DNA of 50,223 bases from an uncultured Lachnospiraceae bacterium (GTDB lineage: Bacteria > Bacillota > Clostridia > Lachnospirales > Lachnospiraceae), in the NCBI GenBank assembly GCA_949893755.1, contig CATLCV010000012.1, positions 1-50,223 of the forward strand, written 5' to 3'. A program made the translations under genes and the position numbers. Shown piece by piece: positions 32,824 through 42,202 of this stretch. How positions within the stretch are numbered: position 1 is the first letter of the stretch; each line of letters opens with the position of its first letter. The notes beneath the pieces are model-generated. The model worked only from the letters and a program-made list of their open reading frames with translations. It searched no databases and was not told the origin of the DNA.

Positions 32824-34287
32824 CTATAGTTCCGCTTCTCCGGCGCGTATGACCGCCTGGATCACAGCCGCCGCTTTATTTCCGGATTCCTCGTATTCCG
32901 TCTCCGGCACGCTGTCCGCCACGATCCCGCCTCCGGCCTGCACATAGACCACATCCTTCTTCCGGACCGCCATGCGGATTGCGATGCAGGTGTCCATATT
33001 TCCCGTAAAATCAATATACCCTATGGCGCCTCCGTAAATTCCCCGCGGTTCCTGCTCCAGCTCTTCGATGATCTGGCAGGCACGGATCTTCGGCGCCCCG
33101 GACAGCGTCCCTGCCGGAAGCACGGCTTCAATGGCATCCAGCGCGTCCCTCTCCCCGCGGATCTCCCCCTCGACCTGGGAACAGATATGCATGATCCGTG
33201 AATATTTGTGGATCATCTGGTACTCCGTCACCTCAACAGAGCCGAAGCGGCTGATCTTCCCCAGATCATTGCGCCCCAGGTCCACCAGCATGTTGTGCTC
33301 CGAAAGCTCCTTCTCATCCCGCAGCAATTCCTCCGTCAATCGTCTGTCCTCTTCCTCCGTTCTTCCCCTCGGCCGGGAGCCTGCCACCGGAAATGTCGTA
33401 AGCCTCCCTTTGTCCAGCCGCACCAGTGTCTCCGGGGAGGTACACATCAATTCCAAGTCCTCCGTATGAAGATAGACCATGTAGGGTGACGGATTGGTGG
33501 TCCGCAGAACACGGTATGCATTCAGCAGACTCTGCTTCATGGGACTTTGAAACTGCCGGGATATGACCGCCTGGAAAATGTCGCCGTTTCGGATGTATTC
33601 CCTGGTCCGCTCCACCTGCCGGCAATAGTCTTCCTTTTCTGTCGCACAGGTAAAATGGATCTCCTCCTTTTCAAAGCATTCTGCCTCCGGAAGCTCCTGC
33701 CGCATCAGAGCCGCCAGCTTTTCAAGCTCCGCGGATGCCTTCCCGTAATTTTCCAGCACCCGGTCGGTCTTCATATTTACAATGAGGATCAGCTTCTGTT
33801 TCAGATGGTCATACGCGATCACCTTGTCAAACAGCATCACATCATAATCTGCAAAATCTCCTTTCCTGATGTCCAGCACCGGTTCCGCATATCCGATCAT
33901 GGAGTAGGCGAAATATCCTGCGAACCCGCCGGTAAACGGCGGCAGCTCCGGAAGCGCCGGGGCTTTGTAATCCTTCAGGATATCCCGCAATACGTCCAGG
34001 GGGCGGTCGGTCTCTGTCAGGCGTTTCTTTCCATTTTCCTCGATCACAACCCGGCCGGACTCCCGGCAGGTCACCCGCATCACCGGATCGCACCCCAGAA
34101 AGGAATATCTCCCCCAGTTTGCTCCGTTCTCCACACTTTCCAGCAGAAAATATCTGCCACTCTTCTGTGCCAGCTTCCGTAGAATCGCAATGGGGGTGGT
34201 GCTGTCCCCGAACAATTCCCGGCTGATCGGAATCACGGAATATTTTTTTGCAAGCTTCATAATGGTATCACTGTCTGGTCTCAGCAT
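32824..34287 (-). CDS. trpE: Anthranilate synthase component I
   Basis: 487 residues from the ATG at 34287 (AGGATAGGAG upstream; longer in-frame starts would enter the T-box). Chorismate-binding fold: IDFTGNMDTCIAIRM, GTLSGAPKIRACQIIEELE, PVAGSRPRGRTEEEDR. The N-terminal LLES element (YFLLESVENGANWGRYSF) is the tryptophan feedback site, so end-product inhibition is expected. With the TrpG domain of the next gene it makes anthranilate from chorismate and glutamine. First structural gene of the operon. Confidence 0.97.
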   Translation of the reverse strand: MLRPDSDTIMKLAKKYSVIPISRELFGDSTTPIAILRKLAQKSGRYFLLESVENGANWGRYSFLGCDPVMRVTCRESGRVVIEENGKKRLTETDRPLDVLRDILKDYKAPALPELPPFTGGFAGYFAYSMIGYAEPVLDIRKGDFADYDVMLFDKVIAYDHLKQKLILIVNMKTDRVLENYGKASAELEKLAALMRQELPEAECFEKEEIHFTCATEKEDYCRQVERTREYIRNGDIFQAVISRQFQSPMKQSLLNAYRVLRTTNPSPYMVYLHTEDLELMCTSPETLVRLDKGRLTTFPVAGSRPRGRTEEEDRRLTEELLRDEKELSEHNMLVDLGRNDLGKISRFGSVEVTEYQMIHKYSRIMHICSQVEGEIRGERDALDAIEAVLPAGTLSGAPKIRACQIIEELEQEPRGIYGGAIGYIDFTGNMDTCIAIRMAVRKKDVVYVQAGGGIVADSVPETEYEESGNKAAAVIQAVIRAGEAEL

Positions 34288-34389
34288 TCTCCTATCCTTC
34301 CTTTCCTGAAAAGCTGCCGGCATGTCTTTCGAAGCCTTTTCTTCCGCAATGGAATCCATACCTGTCTGAGGAAATCCCATTTTTACAGC

Positions 34390-34754
34390 GAAAAAAAAGT
34401 CCCTGTCTCACTGGAAATTACTTTCCAATGGGACAAGGACTGATCGTCAAAATCATTCACCCTGCGGTGCCACCCACATTGCCAATCCGCCTCTTTCAAA
34501 CCAAACAGAACAGAACAGACCGGCCGCTCTTTCATGTACGAACATACACTCCCTGCTGGTAACGGATCGGGTCCCCCGTCAGCGTCTACTCTTCCCGGAT
34601 CCTGTCCGGAGATTTCAAGCTGCCCTCACAAGTCCATTCGGTAAAGACTCTTGCTGCCATAATCCCACCGCCTATGGCTCTCTGTAAACAAATATCCTTA
34701 CTTACTCCTCTTGTTCATCGGTTTCAAGTGCTAAAGTATTAATTTGTTAATATG
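34390..34754 (-). promoter_or_regulatory. T-box riboswitch (tRNA-Trp) controlling the trp operon
   Basis: A ~365-nt leader on the minus strand. The T-box core TGGCACCGC is at 34472-34464. In Stem I the specifier region reads GAATGGAC with TGG (Trp) at 34636-34634. The terminator is a long stem (34441-34422 with 34417-34398) followed by eight T. Uncharged tRNA-Trp would pair with both elements and favour the antiterminator, turning the operon on when tryptophan is short. The trpE start lies about 100 nt further on. Confidence 0.92.
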
Positions 34755-34760
34755 GTAAAC

Positions 34761-34789
34761 AGTATATGCGCCATATTGAAAAATGTCAA
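34761..34789 (-). promoter_or_regulatory. trp operon promoter
   Basis: TTGACA (34789-34784), 17-nt spacer, TATACT (34766-34761) on the minus strand: near-consensus sigma-A promoter with start about 34754, giving the T-box leader. Confidence 0.85.
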
Positions 34790-34857
34790 GAAAAAATTTT
34801 ATTTTTTTCGGCCGCTTTTTTCGGCCGCATGTACAGGATGGAATTCCAGCCGTCCGA

Positions 34858-36342
34858 TCACAGCGTCTCTTTCGTATCTAATTCGAACCAGAATTCCACA
34901 CCGTTGTTGTAATTGCAGACCCCATATTCCTGGTGGAAGGATTCCATGATGGCCTTCACAATGGACAGGCCGATCCCGTTTCCTCCGTATTCCCGCGTAT
35001 GGGCTTTATCCACCTTGTAGAACTTATCCCACAGCCTTCCGATGTCCTCCTCCGGAATGGGCGTTCCGCTGTTAAATACGGTGACGCGCACGCTCTCCTC
35101 CTTCGGGATCACACGGATCTCGATCCGCTTCTCATGATCCACATGATGGAGCGCATTGGTCAGGTAATTGCGGAATACCTGCTCTGTCTTATATTCATCT
35201 GCCCATACATAGACCGCCTCTCCCGCGATAAAGTCCACGGATGCCTCCGCCTGCTGGATCAGGATCTCGCAGCTTGCAAGCACGCCCCGGATCAGCCCGA
35301 TCACATCGAACCGTTCCACCTCCAGCTGTTCCGAACCAAATTCCAGCTGATTCAGGGTCAGCAGGTTCTTGACCATATGATTCATCTTATTGGATTCGTC
35401 TATGATCACGTCGCAGTAAAATTCACGGCTTTCCGCATCTTCGCTGATCCCTTCCTTCAATCCCTCCGCGTATCCCTGGATCAGGGCGATGGGTGTTTTC
35501 AGCTCATGGGATACATTTCCCAAAAACTCCGTCCGCATGGTTTCTATTTTTTCCTTCTGTTCAATATCCTTCTGCAGCTGATGGTTTGCTTTTTTCAGCT
35601 CGGATATGGTGTTCTCCAGCTTCCGGGACATGATGTTGAAGCTCTGGCCCAGCACACCGATCTCGTCGTCGCCGCTTCCCGTATATCTGGCGTTAAAATC
35701 CAGATTCGCCATCCGCTTGGACAGTGCGGCCAGCTCCAGGATCGGATCCGTGATCTTCTGGGAAAAGAACCAGACAAACCAGGCTCCGAACACCAGCGTC
35801 ACGATCCCCACATACGCCAAAAATTTATTGGCCAGCGCCGCGCTGTCCCGGATGCTGTCCAGAGGGCTCCGAAGCAGAAACAGTGCGCCGTTGGACAGCT
35901 TTCCGAACATTTCCAGGTAAAGCGTGTCCTTATTCACCGGATCGCCGGATCTGTAAAACGTATACTGTTCTGTCTGATCCAGCACCTCCGCCATATTATT
36001 TCCCGTGATGTAGCCGAACATCTGAGCCTCCAGCACTTCCTTGGACTGGATGGAAAACAGGACATAGTCCAGAGAATACTCGCCGGTGTGCTTGAGGACC
36101 AGCATGGAAATATTTGCGCTCTCACTTTTTCCGTTGATCTCTTCCTGTTCCTTTTTCTCGGTCAGGCTTCCTGTCGTCACGGCGGAATCGATCATCTGAT
36201 ACATCTCGATCATATCCGTCTTTTTATGAAGGATATAGTATTGTCCCAGGAAAATGGAATTTACAAGAAAGACCACTGCCAGGAGCATTGCGATCAGTCC
36301 GACAAATACCACCACAAGCTGCCGTTTGATTGATTTTGTCAT
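34858..36342 (-). CDS. Sensor histidine kinase
   Basis: 494 residues. Two membrane segments (about 7-33 and 173-194) enclose an extracytoplasmic sensor of about 140 residues. Then HAMP (ILELAALSKRMANLDFNARY), HisKA with phospho-accepting His279 in FLGNVSHELKTPIALIQGYA, and HATPase with N-box NYLTNALHHVD and GNGIGLSIVKAIM. It would phosphorylate the response regulator encoded 66 nt upstream. The stimulus is unknown; genes for an ABC exporter precede the pair on the same strand, as with envelope-stress or antimicrobial-peptide systems. Confidence 0.93.
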   Translation of the reverse strand: MTKSIKRQLVVVFVGLIAMLLAVVFLVNSIFLGQYYILHKKTDMIEMYQMIDSAVTTGSLTEKKEQEEINGKSESANISMLVLKHTGEYSLDYVLFSIQSKEVLEAQMFGYITGNNMAEVLDQTEQYTFYRSGDPVNKDTLYLEMFGKLSNGALFLLRSPLDSIRDSAALANKFLAYVGIVTLVFGAWFVWFFSQKITDPILELAALSKRMANLDFNARYTGSGDDEIGVLGQSFNIMSRKLENTISELKKANHQLQKDIEQKEKIETMRTEFLGNVSHELKTPIALIQGYAEGLKEGISEDAESREFYCDVIIDESNKMNHMVKNLLTLNQLEFGSEQLEVERFDVIGLIRGVLASCEILIQQAEASVDFIAGEAVYVWADEYKTEQVFRNYLTNALHHVDHEKRIEIRVIPKEESVRVTVFNSGTPIPEEDIGRLWDKFYKVDKAHTREYGGNGIGLSIVKAIMESFHQEYGVCNYNNGVEFWFELDTKETL

Positions 36343-36408
36343 AATTCAGCCTTCCGTCTGCCGGCAGCAAAACCGCCGCCCGTTTTCCTGTGTCTCATAC
36401 AGGGGATA

Positions 36409-37086
36409 TCACACCGCTTCAAATTTATACCCCATGCCCCAGATCGTCTTGATGCACTCTCCCTTTTCCCCCATCTTGCTCCGCAGCTTTTTCACATGGG
36501 TGTCAATGGTACGCGCGTCCCCAAAATAGTCATAATTCCAGACATGGTTCAGGATCTTTTCCCTGGACAGCGCGATTCCCTGATTCTCCACAAAATAGGA
36601 CAGCAGCTCAAATTCCTTATAGCTCAAGTCTACCTGCCGGTCATCGATCTTCACGATGTGGGCCGCCTTGTCGATCAGGATCCCGCCTGCATTGATGACA
36701 TCATTCTTCTCCGTGCCGAGGGTCCTTCTCAGGATGGCTTCCACTCTGGCAACAAGGATCTTGGGACTAAAGGGCTTGGAAATGTATTCGTCTACCCCCA
36801 GTTCAAAGCCCTGCAGCTCATCCCGTTCGTCCGAGCGGGCCGTCAGCATGATCACCGGTACTTTCGAATGCTCCCGGATCTCACGGCACACCTGCCAGCC
36901 GTCCATCTTCGGCATCATCACATCCAGAATGACCAGCGCGATATCCTTATCCTCATAAAAAATGTCCATGGCTTCCATGCCGTCCCCGGCTTCCAGGACC
37001 ACATATCCCTCCCTCACAAGGAAATCCCGGACAAGCTTGCGCATCCTGCTCTCATCATCCACGACTAAAATCTTAATCTTTTCCAT
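36409..37086 (-). CDS. OmpR/PhoB-family response regulator
   Basis: 225 residues. Receiver domain with acidic pocket ILVVDDESR (Asp10, Asp11), phospho-acceptor Asp55 in LVILDVMMPKMDG, Thr in VIMLTAR and Lys in YISKPFSP. C-terminal winged helix: SYKEFELLSYFVENQGIALS, RTIDTHVKKLRSKMGEKGEC. Activated as a dimer by the kinase encoded downstream. Start has AGGAGAA upstream. It lies about 190 nt after the exporter permease gene, which may be a target. Confidence 0.95.
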   Translation of the reverse strand: MEKIKILVVDDESRMRKLVRDFLVREGYVVLEAGDGMEAMDIFYEDKDIALVILDVMMPKMDGWQVCREIREHSKVPVIMLTARSDERDELQGFELGVDEYISKPFSPKILVARVEAILRRTLGTEKNDVINAGGILIDKAAHIVKIDDRQVDLSYKEFELLSYFVENQGIALSREKILNHVWNYDYFGDARTIDTHVKKLRSKMGEKGECIKTIWGMGYKFEAV

Positions 37087-37278
37087 AAGGCAATTCTCCT
37101 TTTTCCTGCGGTGCCGTTTGCGTTTACATTTTTAATCAGTATACGAAAAAGATATGTTTCTTTTGTGAAATCTTTCCCATCTTTTTTGTGTTTTAGCCTG
37201 AATCCATCATGCTATATGAAAAACATGAGCTGCTTCGAGGCCGTTTCCAAAACACCTCTCTGCAGCTCCTCATCAGGA

Positions 37279-40200
37279 TCACTCCACACTCTTCAGCGAT
37301 TCTACCATATTGATCTTCTTTAACTTAAAATACATGACGCCGTTTACAAATGCCGAGAACCCGACAGTGATCAAAAATCCATAAATAAAGCTGCTGACAT
37401 CGATATTCCGCCCAAACATGGCCGAATCAATCTCCACCGTTACGATGACAAACTGATGCAGAAATTTTCCAAGCACCATCCCCGCAAATGCGCCCAGCAC
37501 CGTCAGGATCACATTTTCCCGGTATACATACTGAGCCACCTCGCCGGGATAGAAGCCCAGCACCTTCAAGGTAGCGAGCTCCCGTTTGCGCTCTGTGATA
37601 TTGATATTATTCAGGTTATACAGCACCACGAAGGCCAGCATCCCCGCCGAGATCACCAGCACCACCATAACGATGTTCAGGCTCACGAGCATATCGTCCA
37701 GCTGCGCCTCGATGTCCTTCGTATAGCTTGCGCTCAGAGCGCCCTTTTCCTTTAAAACGGACTCGCCGACATCCTCCAGCTCCTGCTCTTTTCCTTCCTT
37801 CATGGTAAAGTAGATGGAATTGTATTCCGGCGCCCTTCCGTGCACTTCCTCATAAAGGCCGGGAGTCATATACAGATAATGCTGCATGTAATTCTCACAG
37901 ATGGAAGAAATCTTGACTTCGATCTCTCCCTTTGCATCGTCCTTGATCCGGATCGTATCCCCAACCTCTGCCTGCAGCTGCTTTGCCATTTTTTCCGTCA
38001 GGATCACACCCTCGTCGTCCAGAGTATAGACCTCTTTTGTAATCCGGTCCCTGTGGATCACAAACTGCGGAAACAGCTCCACGTCCTCCGGTACATTCAG
38101 GTAGACGTCCTTTTTTGCGCTCCCGCTGCTGATCGTCACCTGCTTGAGCAGGTTCCGCTCCGTCTGGTCCACCCTTGGATCTTCCGCAAGCGTCTCATAT
38201 GCCTGCTTCTTTTCTTTTGTGGACGCGTCCTCATTTAAAATGATATCTCCGTCATAGATCTGCAGCTCATGGTACTGCAGATATCCGATGTCAAAAATGG
38301 AATCCTTCAGGCCGAAGCCGACCAAAAGCAGCGCCATGCATCCTCCAATCCCAAAGATCGTCATAAAGAACCGCTTCTTATACCGGATCAGGTTCCGTAC
38401 CGTGGCCTTCCAGGTAAAATTCAGCCGGCTCCAGATAAATGGGACTCTTTCCAGCAAAACCCGCTTTCCCTGCTTCGGCGCCGGCGGACGCATCAGCTCA
38501 GCCGACTGTTCCCGAAGCTCCCGGTAACAGGAAAAAATGGTAGCAAGCAATGTACATGCCAGAGCAGCCGCCGATGCCAGCAGCGCATAATACATGTCAT
38601 ACGGGATCACCACATTGGGAATGTGCTCGTACATGATCCCGTAGGCCGTGATGATGATATAGGGAAATACTTTTTCTCCGAACAGCACACCCACAACACT
38701 TCCGGTCACCGTAGCCAGGCAGGCGTATCCCAGATACTTTCCCGCAATGGAATGCCGTTCATATCCAAGCGCCTTCAAAGTTCCGATCTGGGTCCGCTGC
38801 TCCTCCACCATACGGGTCATGGTGGTCAGGCTGATCAGGGCCGCCACCAGAAAGAACAGCACGGGAAATACCTCCCCGATGGCCCGCATGCGGTCTGCGT
38901 TTTCCCCATATCCGGCATGCTCCGGCAGGTCGTCCCGGTCGTTGATATACCATTTGGCGTGTTCGATCTTGCTGATCTCATCCTCCGCGTCCAGGATCTT
39001 CTTTTCCCCGTCTGCGATCTCGTCCTCCGCTTCCTCCTTCGCCTCCTGGTACTTCTTCTCGGCATCTGCCAGCTCCTGTTCCTTTTCCGCAAGCTCCGCA
39101 CGGGCATCCGCAAGCTTGATCTGCCCCTGCTCCAGCTGATACCAGCCGTCATTGATCTGAGCCTGGGCATCATCCAGCTGATCCCTTCCGGACTGGATCT
39201 GCTTTTTCCCGTCCTCCAGCTGGGCCAGGGCGTCGTCCAATTGCGCCTTGGCATCCTTCAGCTGACGGTCCCCGTCGTCTAACTGGGCCTGCCCCTCGTC
39301 AAACTGAGCCTGTGCATCGTCAATCTGGGCCTGAGCAGCTTCGATCTGGAGTCTTGCCTCCTCCAATTGGGGGCCTGCCGCGTCCAGTTCGGCTTTTCCG
39401 GCAGCCAACTGGGCTTTTCCGTTCTCCAATTCGATTTTTCCGGCTTCCAGCTGTTTCTGGGTATTTTCGAGATTAGTCCGGTTCGTGCTGAGATCCCTCT
39501 CCACCCCTGTGATCTGTTCTGTCAGAGCCTGTATCGATCCCTCCAGTATTGCAAGCTGTTTCTGCTTGTCAGCCTCCGGTATACTGTTGTCATTAATGAG
39601 CTCATCACGCTGTGTCTCCAGCCCATCACGCTGCGCCTTCATGCCAGTGAGCGCATTTTCTCCTGCCGCCAATTCCGCAAAGCCTGCCTCCACAGCATTG
39701 AAACCGGCCTCCAGCTGTTCACTCTTCTCCTCCAGAAGCTGCTTATTGCTGTTATATTCTTTCAGCCCCCGCTCATATTCTGCTCTGCCCTGTTCGTATT
39801 CCTGCTTCTTCTCGTAAAATTCTTCTTTCTTTTCGTTAAATTCCTCCAACTGCTGATTAAATTCCGCCAGCTTCTTGTTATATTCTTCCAGCTGTCCGTT
39901 ATACTCTTCTACGTGCTGGTTGTATTCCTCTATCTTTTCATTCAGCAGAGCGTTCTGCCGATTCAGTTCCGCCCGGTTTTGGTCCACTTCACTCTGACCG
40001 GAGATCAGGTCTGCCCGGGATTTTTCCAATTCCGCTTCGGAGTCGCTGATCTTCTTTTTTCCGTCATTCAGCTGTTTCCGGCCGTCGTCCAGCTTCTTTT
40101 TGGCATCCCCAAGCTCCTTCTCCGCTTCTTTCTTTCCATCCTCCAGTTCTTTTTTCGCGTCGTCCAGCTCTTCGTTTGCCTCGTCTATGATCTCCTGATA

Positions 40201-40956
40201 CCGCGCTTCCTCCCGCTCTTCACGGATCTCCTCAACCTGCTCCTTCACTTCCTCCACACGGTCCGTATAGGAATCCGTAAATGCCAGCAGATCGGCTGCC
40301 CCCTCTACCGATGCATAGATTTCTGTATAGATGTCCATCGCAAAGCTTTCTTCCGGCACACTGATAAAGCCGGCAATATTTCCGGTGCCGATGGTCGTAC
40401 TTCCTCTGTGGAATCCGATATAACACGGGCTGCTGACGGTTCCTACTATGGTAAATGTATCCACAGCCAGGCTGTCCTTGATCGCGTCATCCGTCCCGGA
40501 GGTAAATGTGATCTGATCTCCGATCCGGTATCCGCTGGTTCCAAGATAATCCACATCTACCACACATTCGTCCTTTTTCTCGGGAAGCCTGCCTTCCTCC
40601 ACGGTCAGCAGGTTCATATCCGGAAGGATGGACATGATATGTACTGCCTGCTGGCTGTCATTTGCCAGACACAGGGCGTCTACGGAATAGCCGTATTCTA
40701 CCCTCTCCACCCCGTCTACTTTTTTCAAGGCCCGGACATCATCCTCTGTGAGTCCGAGTGTGCTGATCACCTGGATATCAAACAGCTTCTTTTCATCAAA
40801 ATAGGCATCCCCCGAGTACCGCATATCCGGTTCCGTGGCACGGATTCCTGAAAAAAACGCAACCCCGATGGCCACGATAAAAAAAATCGACATGAACCTT
40901 CCGAAGCTGGTTTTGATCTCCATGAAAAAATCTTTTCTTAATGCTTTTTTACCCAT
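37279..40956 (-). CDS. FtsX-like ABC transporter permease with very long coiled coil
   Basis: 1225 residues from the ATG at 40956 (AGG 8 nt upstream; a longer frame would cover the 41-bp repeat). Layout: N-terminal membrane helix (RFMSIFFIVAIGVAFFSGIR), MacB-like periplasmic-type domain, then about 420 residues of charged coiled coil with 11-residue periodicity (DDAQAQFDEGQAQLDDGDRQ), three membrane helices (LFFLVAALISLTTMTRM onward), a further membrane/extracellular block and three final helices. The FtsX core occurs twice, as in full-length MacB/FtsX-type mechanotransmitters. With its ATPase it would drive an extracellular process such as export of a peptide or lipoprotein; a stalk of this length could span much of the wall (inference). 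Confidence 0.88.
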   Translation of the reverse strand: MGKKALRKDFFMEIKTSFGRFMSIFFIVAIGVAFFSGIRATEPDMRYSGDAYFDEKKLFDIQVISTLGLTEDDVRALKKVDGVERVEYGYSVDALCLANDSQQAVHIMSILPDMNLLTVEEGRLPEKKDECVVDVDYLGTSGYRIGDQITFTSGTDDAIKDSLAVDTFTIVGTVSSPCYIGFHRGSTTIGTGNIAGFISVPEESFAMDIYTEIYASVEGAADLLAFTDSYTDRVEEVKEQVEEIREEREEARYQEIIDEANEELDDAKKELEDGKKEAEKELGDAKKKLDDGRKQLNDGKKKISDSEAELEKSRADLISGQSEVDQNRAELNRQNALLNEKIEEYNQHVEEYNGQLEEYNKKLAEFNQQLEEFNEKKEEFYEKKQEYEQGRAEYERGLKEYNSNKQLLEEKSEQLEAGFNAVEAGFAELAAGENALTGMKAQRDGLETQRDELINDNSIPEADKQKQLAILEGSIQALTEQITGVERDLSTNRTNLENTQKQLEAGKIELENGKAQLAAGKAELDAAGPQLEEARLQIEAAQAQIDDAQAQFDEGQAQLDDGDRQLKDAKAQLDDALAQLEDGKKQIQSGRDQLDDAQAQINDGWYQLEQGQIKLADARAELAEKEQELADAEKKYQEAKEEAEDEIADGEKKILDAEDEISKIEHAKWYINDRDDLPEHAGYGENADRMRAIGEVFPVLFFLVAALISLTTMTRMVEEQRTQIGTLKALGYERHSIAGKYLGYACLATVTGSVVGVLFGEKVFPYIIITAYGIMYEHIPNVVIPYDMYYALLASAAALACTLLATIFSCYRELREQSAELMRPPAPKQGKRVLLERVPFIWSRLNFTWKATVRNLIRYKKRFFMTIFGIGGCMALLLVGFGLKDSIFDIGYLQYHELQIYDGDIILNEDASTKEKKQAYETLAEDPRVDQTERNLLKQVTISSGSAKKDVYLNVPEDVELFPQFVIHRDRITKEVYTLDDEGVILTEKMAKQLQAEVGDTIRIKDDAKGEIEVKISSICENYMQHYLYMTPGLYEEVHGRAPEYNSIYFTMKEGKEQELEDVGESVLKEKGALSASYTKDIEAQLDDMLVSLNIVMVVLVISAGMLAFVVLYNLNNINITERKRELATLKVLGFYPGEVAQYVYRENVILTVLGAFAGMVLGKFLHQFVIVTVEIDSAMFGRNIDVSSFIYGFLITVGFSAFVNGVMYFKLKKINMVESLKSVE

Positions 40957-41038
40957 ATGTAAAACCTGCCGTTTTCTTTTTCCATAATTTATCCTGATAT
41001 GCTGCGTGGCAGATTTATCTGGTGTGCAGTATAAATAC

Positions 41039-41079
41039 CATCGTATGCAGAAAGGCTGCCAGTGGCAGGCTTTCTGTAT
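41039..41079 (-). repeat. 41-bp dispersed hairpin repeat, copy 2
   Basis: Exact inverted copy of 21801-21841. It sits between the ABC ATPase gene and the permease start, so it would form a hairpin in the shared mRNA just upstream of permease translation. Confidence 0.7.
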
Positions 41080-41127
41080 TGCCTGCAGCAACGTTCCGTC
41101 TGAATGCCAGCTTTTACAGGCATCCTC

Positions 41128-41832
41128 CTACCACTCGATCAGATCTATGGACAGCGGATGCGCGTTGGTCTCCATGCTGGATACCTTACCGTTCTTGATC
41201 TTGATCAGACGGTCCGCCATCGGAGCCAATGCGGAATTATGAGTGATCACGATCACAGTCATGCCTTTTTCTCTGCACATATCCTGCAAGAGCTTTAGGA
41301 TTGCCTTCCCGGTATTGTAGTCCAGCGCTCCGGTCGGCTCATCGCAGAGCAATAGCTTGGGATTCTTTGCCAGTGCCCGTGCGATAGATACGCGCTGCTG
41401 CTCCCCTCCGGAAAGCTGTGCCGGAAAATTATCCAGGCGGTCTCCCAGCCCTACGTCCTCCAGCACCGTCTGCGCATCCAGCGGCTCCTTACAGATCTGC
41501 AGCGCAAGCTCCACGTTCTCTTTTGCCGTCAGGTTCGGGACCAGGTTGTAGAACTGAAATACGAATCCGATATCATTTCTCCGGTAACCGGTGAGCTGAC
41601 GCTCATTGTATCCGGTAATATCCTCTCCGTCCACCGTGATCCTGCCTGTGGTAGCGGTATCCATCCCGCCAAGAATGTTCAGGACCGTCGTCTTTCCCGC
41701 TCCGCTGGGGCCTACGATGACCACGAACTCCCCTTTTTTAATGGCAAAATCAATCCCGTCCACAGCCCGGATCTCCACTTCACCCATCTTATATACTTTC
41801 GTGATATTCTCCAGTTGAACAAATTCCGCCAT
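41128..41832 (-). CDS. ABC transporter ATP-binding protein (MacB/LolD type)
   Basis: 234 residues. Walker [14 protein letters not shown]-loop [10 protein letters not shown], signature [15 protein letters not shown], Walker [14 protein letters not shown]-loop [11 protein letters not shown]. Family pattern and lack of membrane segments fit the ATPase of an FtsX-type exporter, whose permease gene follows after about 170 nt on the same strand. Start ATG 41832 has AGAGGA 8 nt upstream. Confidence 0.95.
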   Translation of the reverse strand: MAEFVQLENITKVYKMGEVEIRAVDGIDFAIKKGEFVVIVGPSGAGKTTVLNILGGMDTATTGRITVDGEDITGYNERQLTGYRRNDIGFVFQFYNLVPNLTAKENVELALQICKEPLDAQTVLEDVGLGDRLDNFPAQLSGGEQQRVSIARALAKNPKLLLCDEPTGALDYNTGKAILKLLQDMCREKGMTVIVITHNSALAPMADRLIKIKNGKVSSMETNAHPLSIDLIEW

Positions 41833-42202
41833 AAGTCCATTCCTCTCATTTTATATAAATCCGCAGCCTGCTTTTAAGCTTCATATCGTTTCATTGGCAT
41901 CTGCACATACGCTGCAAAGCCTTCATGATCGTAATTTGTCAGCAATTTCCACGAGAGAATTGATGACCTGCTTACACAGCTTGCACCGATGCAATTCATT
42001 ATAACATATAAAAACATAAATACAGCAAACTTCATTTTTTTTTTAGATTTTAAGGAATTTCTGTCATTGTTCTTATCCATTCTAAACATTCCGGTTATAA
42101 AAATCAAAGGAAAAAAGTAATGCTGTACACACGCCGCTAGACTTCAGATGGGAATATTATTTATTTGTCTGCAGGAGCCCTGCCGTCTACCATTGGAAGT
42201 TG
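41833..42202. other. Gene-free stretch before the ABC operon
   Basis: 370 nt, A+T-rich. An open frame on the minus strand (41874-42107) ends NYDHEGFAAYVQMPMKRYEA, which looks like the tail of a real protein, but the front half is low-complexity Lys/Met and no ribosome site is convincing. A TATATAAAA run near 41850 may belong to the ABC promoter. I call no gene here. Confidence 0.35.

Noticed and set aside
34800..34830. CGGCCG repeats with T-runs after the kinase gene as a terminator
   Set aside because: CGGCCG is self-complementary and can pair across 7 nt, but the downstream run on the coding strand is A, not T, so it does not fit an intrinsic terminator for the kinase gene.
38269..39282. 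Long plus-strand open frames opposite the permease coiled coil (38269-39282 and 39367-40851)
   Set aside because: They are antisense shadows of the biased Glu/Gln/Lys coding sequence and lack ribosome sites.
41874..42107. 77-residue frame upstream of the ABC transporter
   Set aside because: The C-terminal half looks protein-like, but the first part is Lys/Met low complexity, there is no convincing ribosome site and no family I recognise; noted only as a possible tail of a lost gene.
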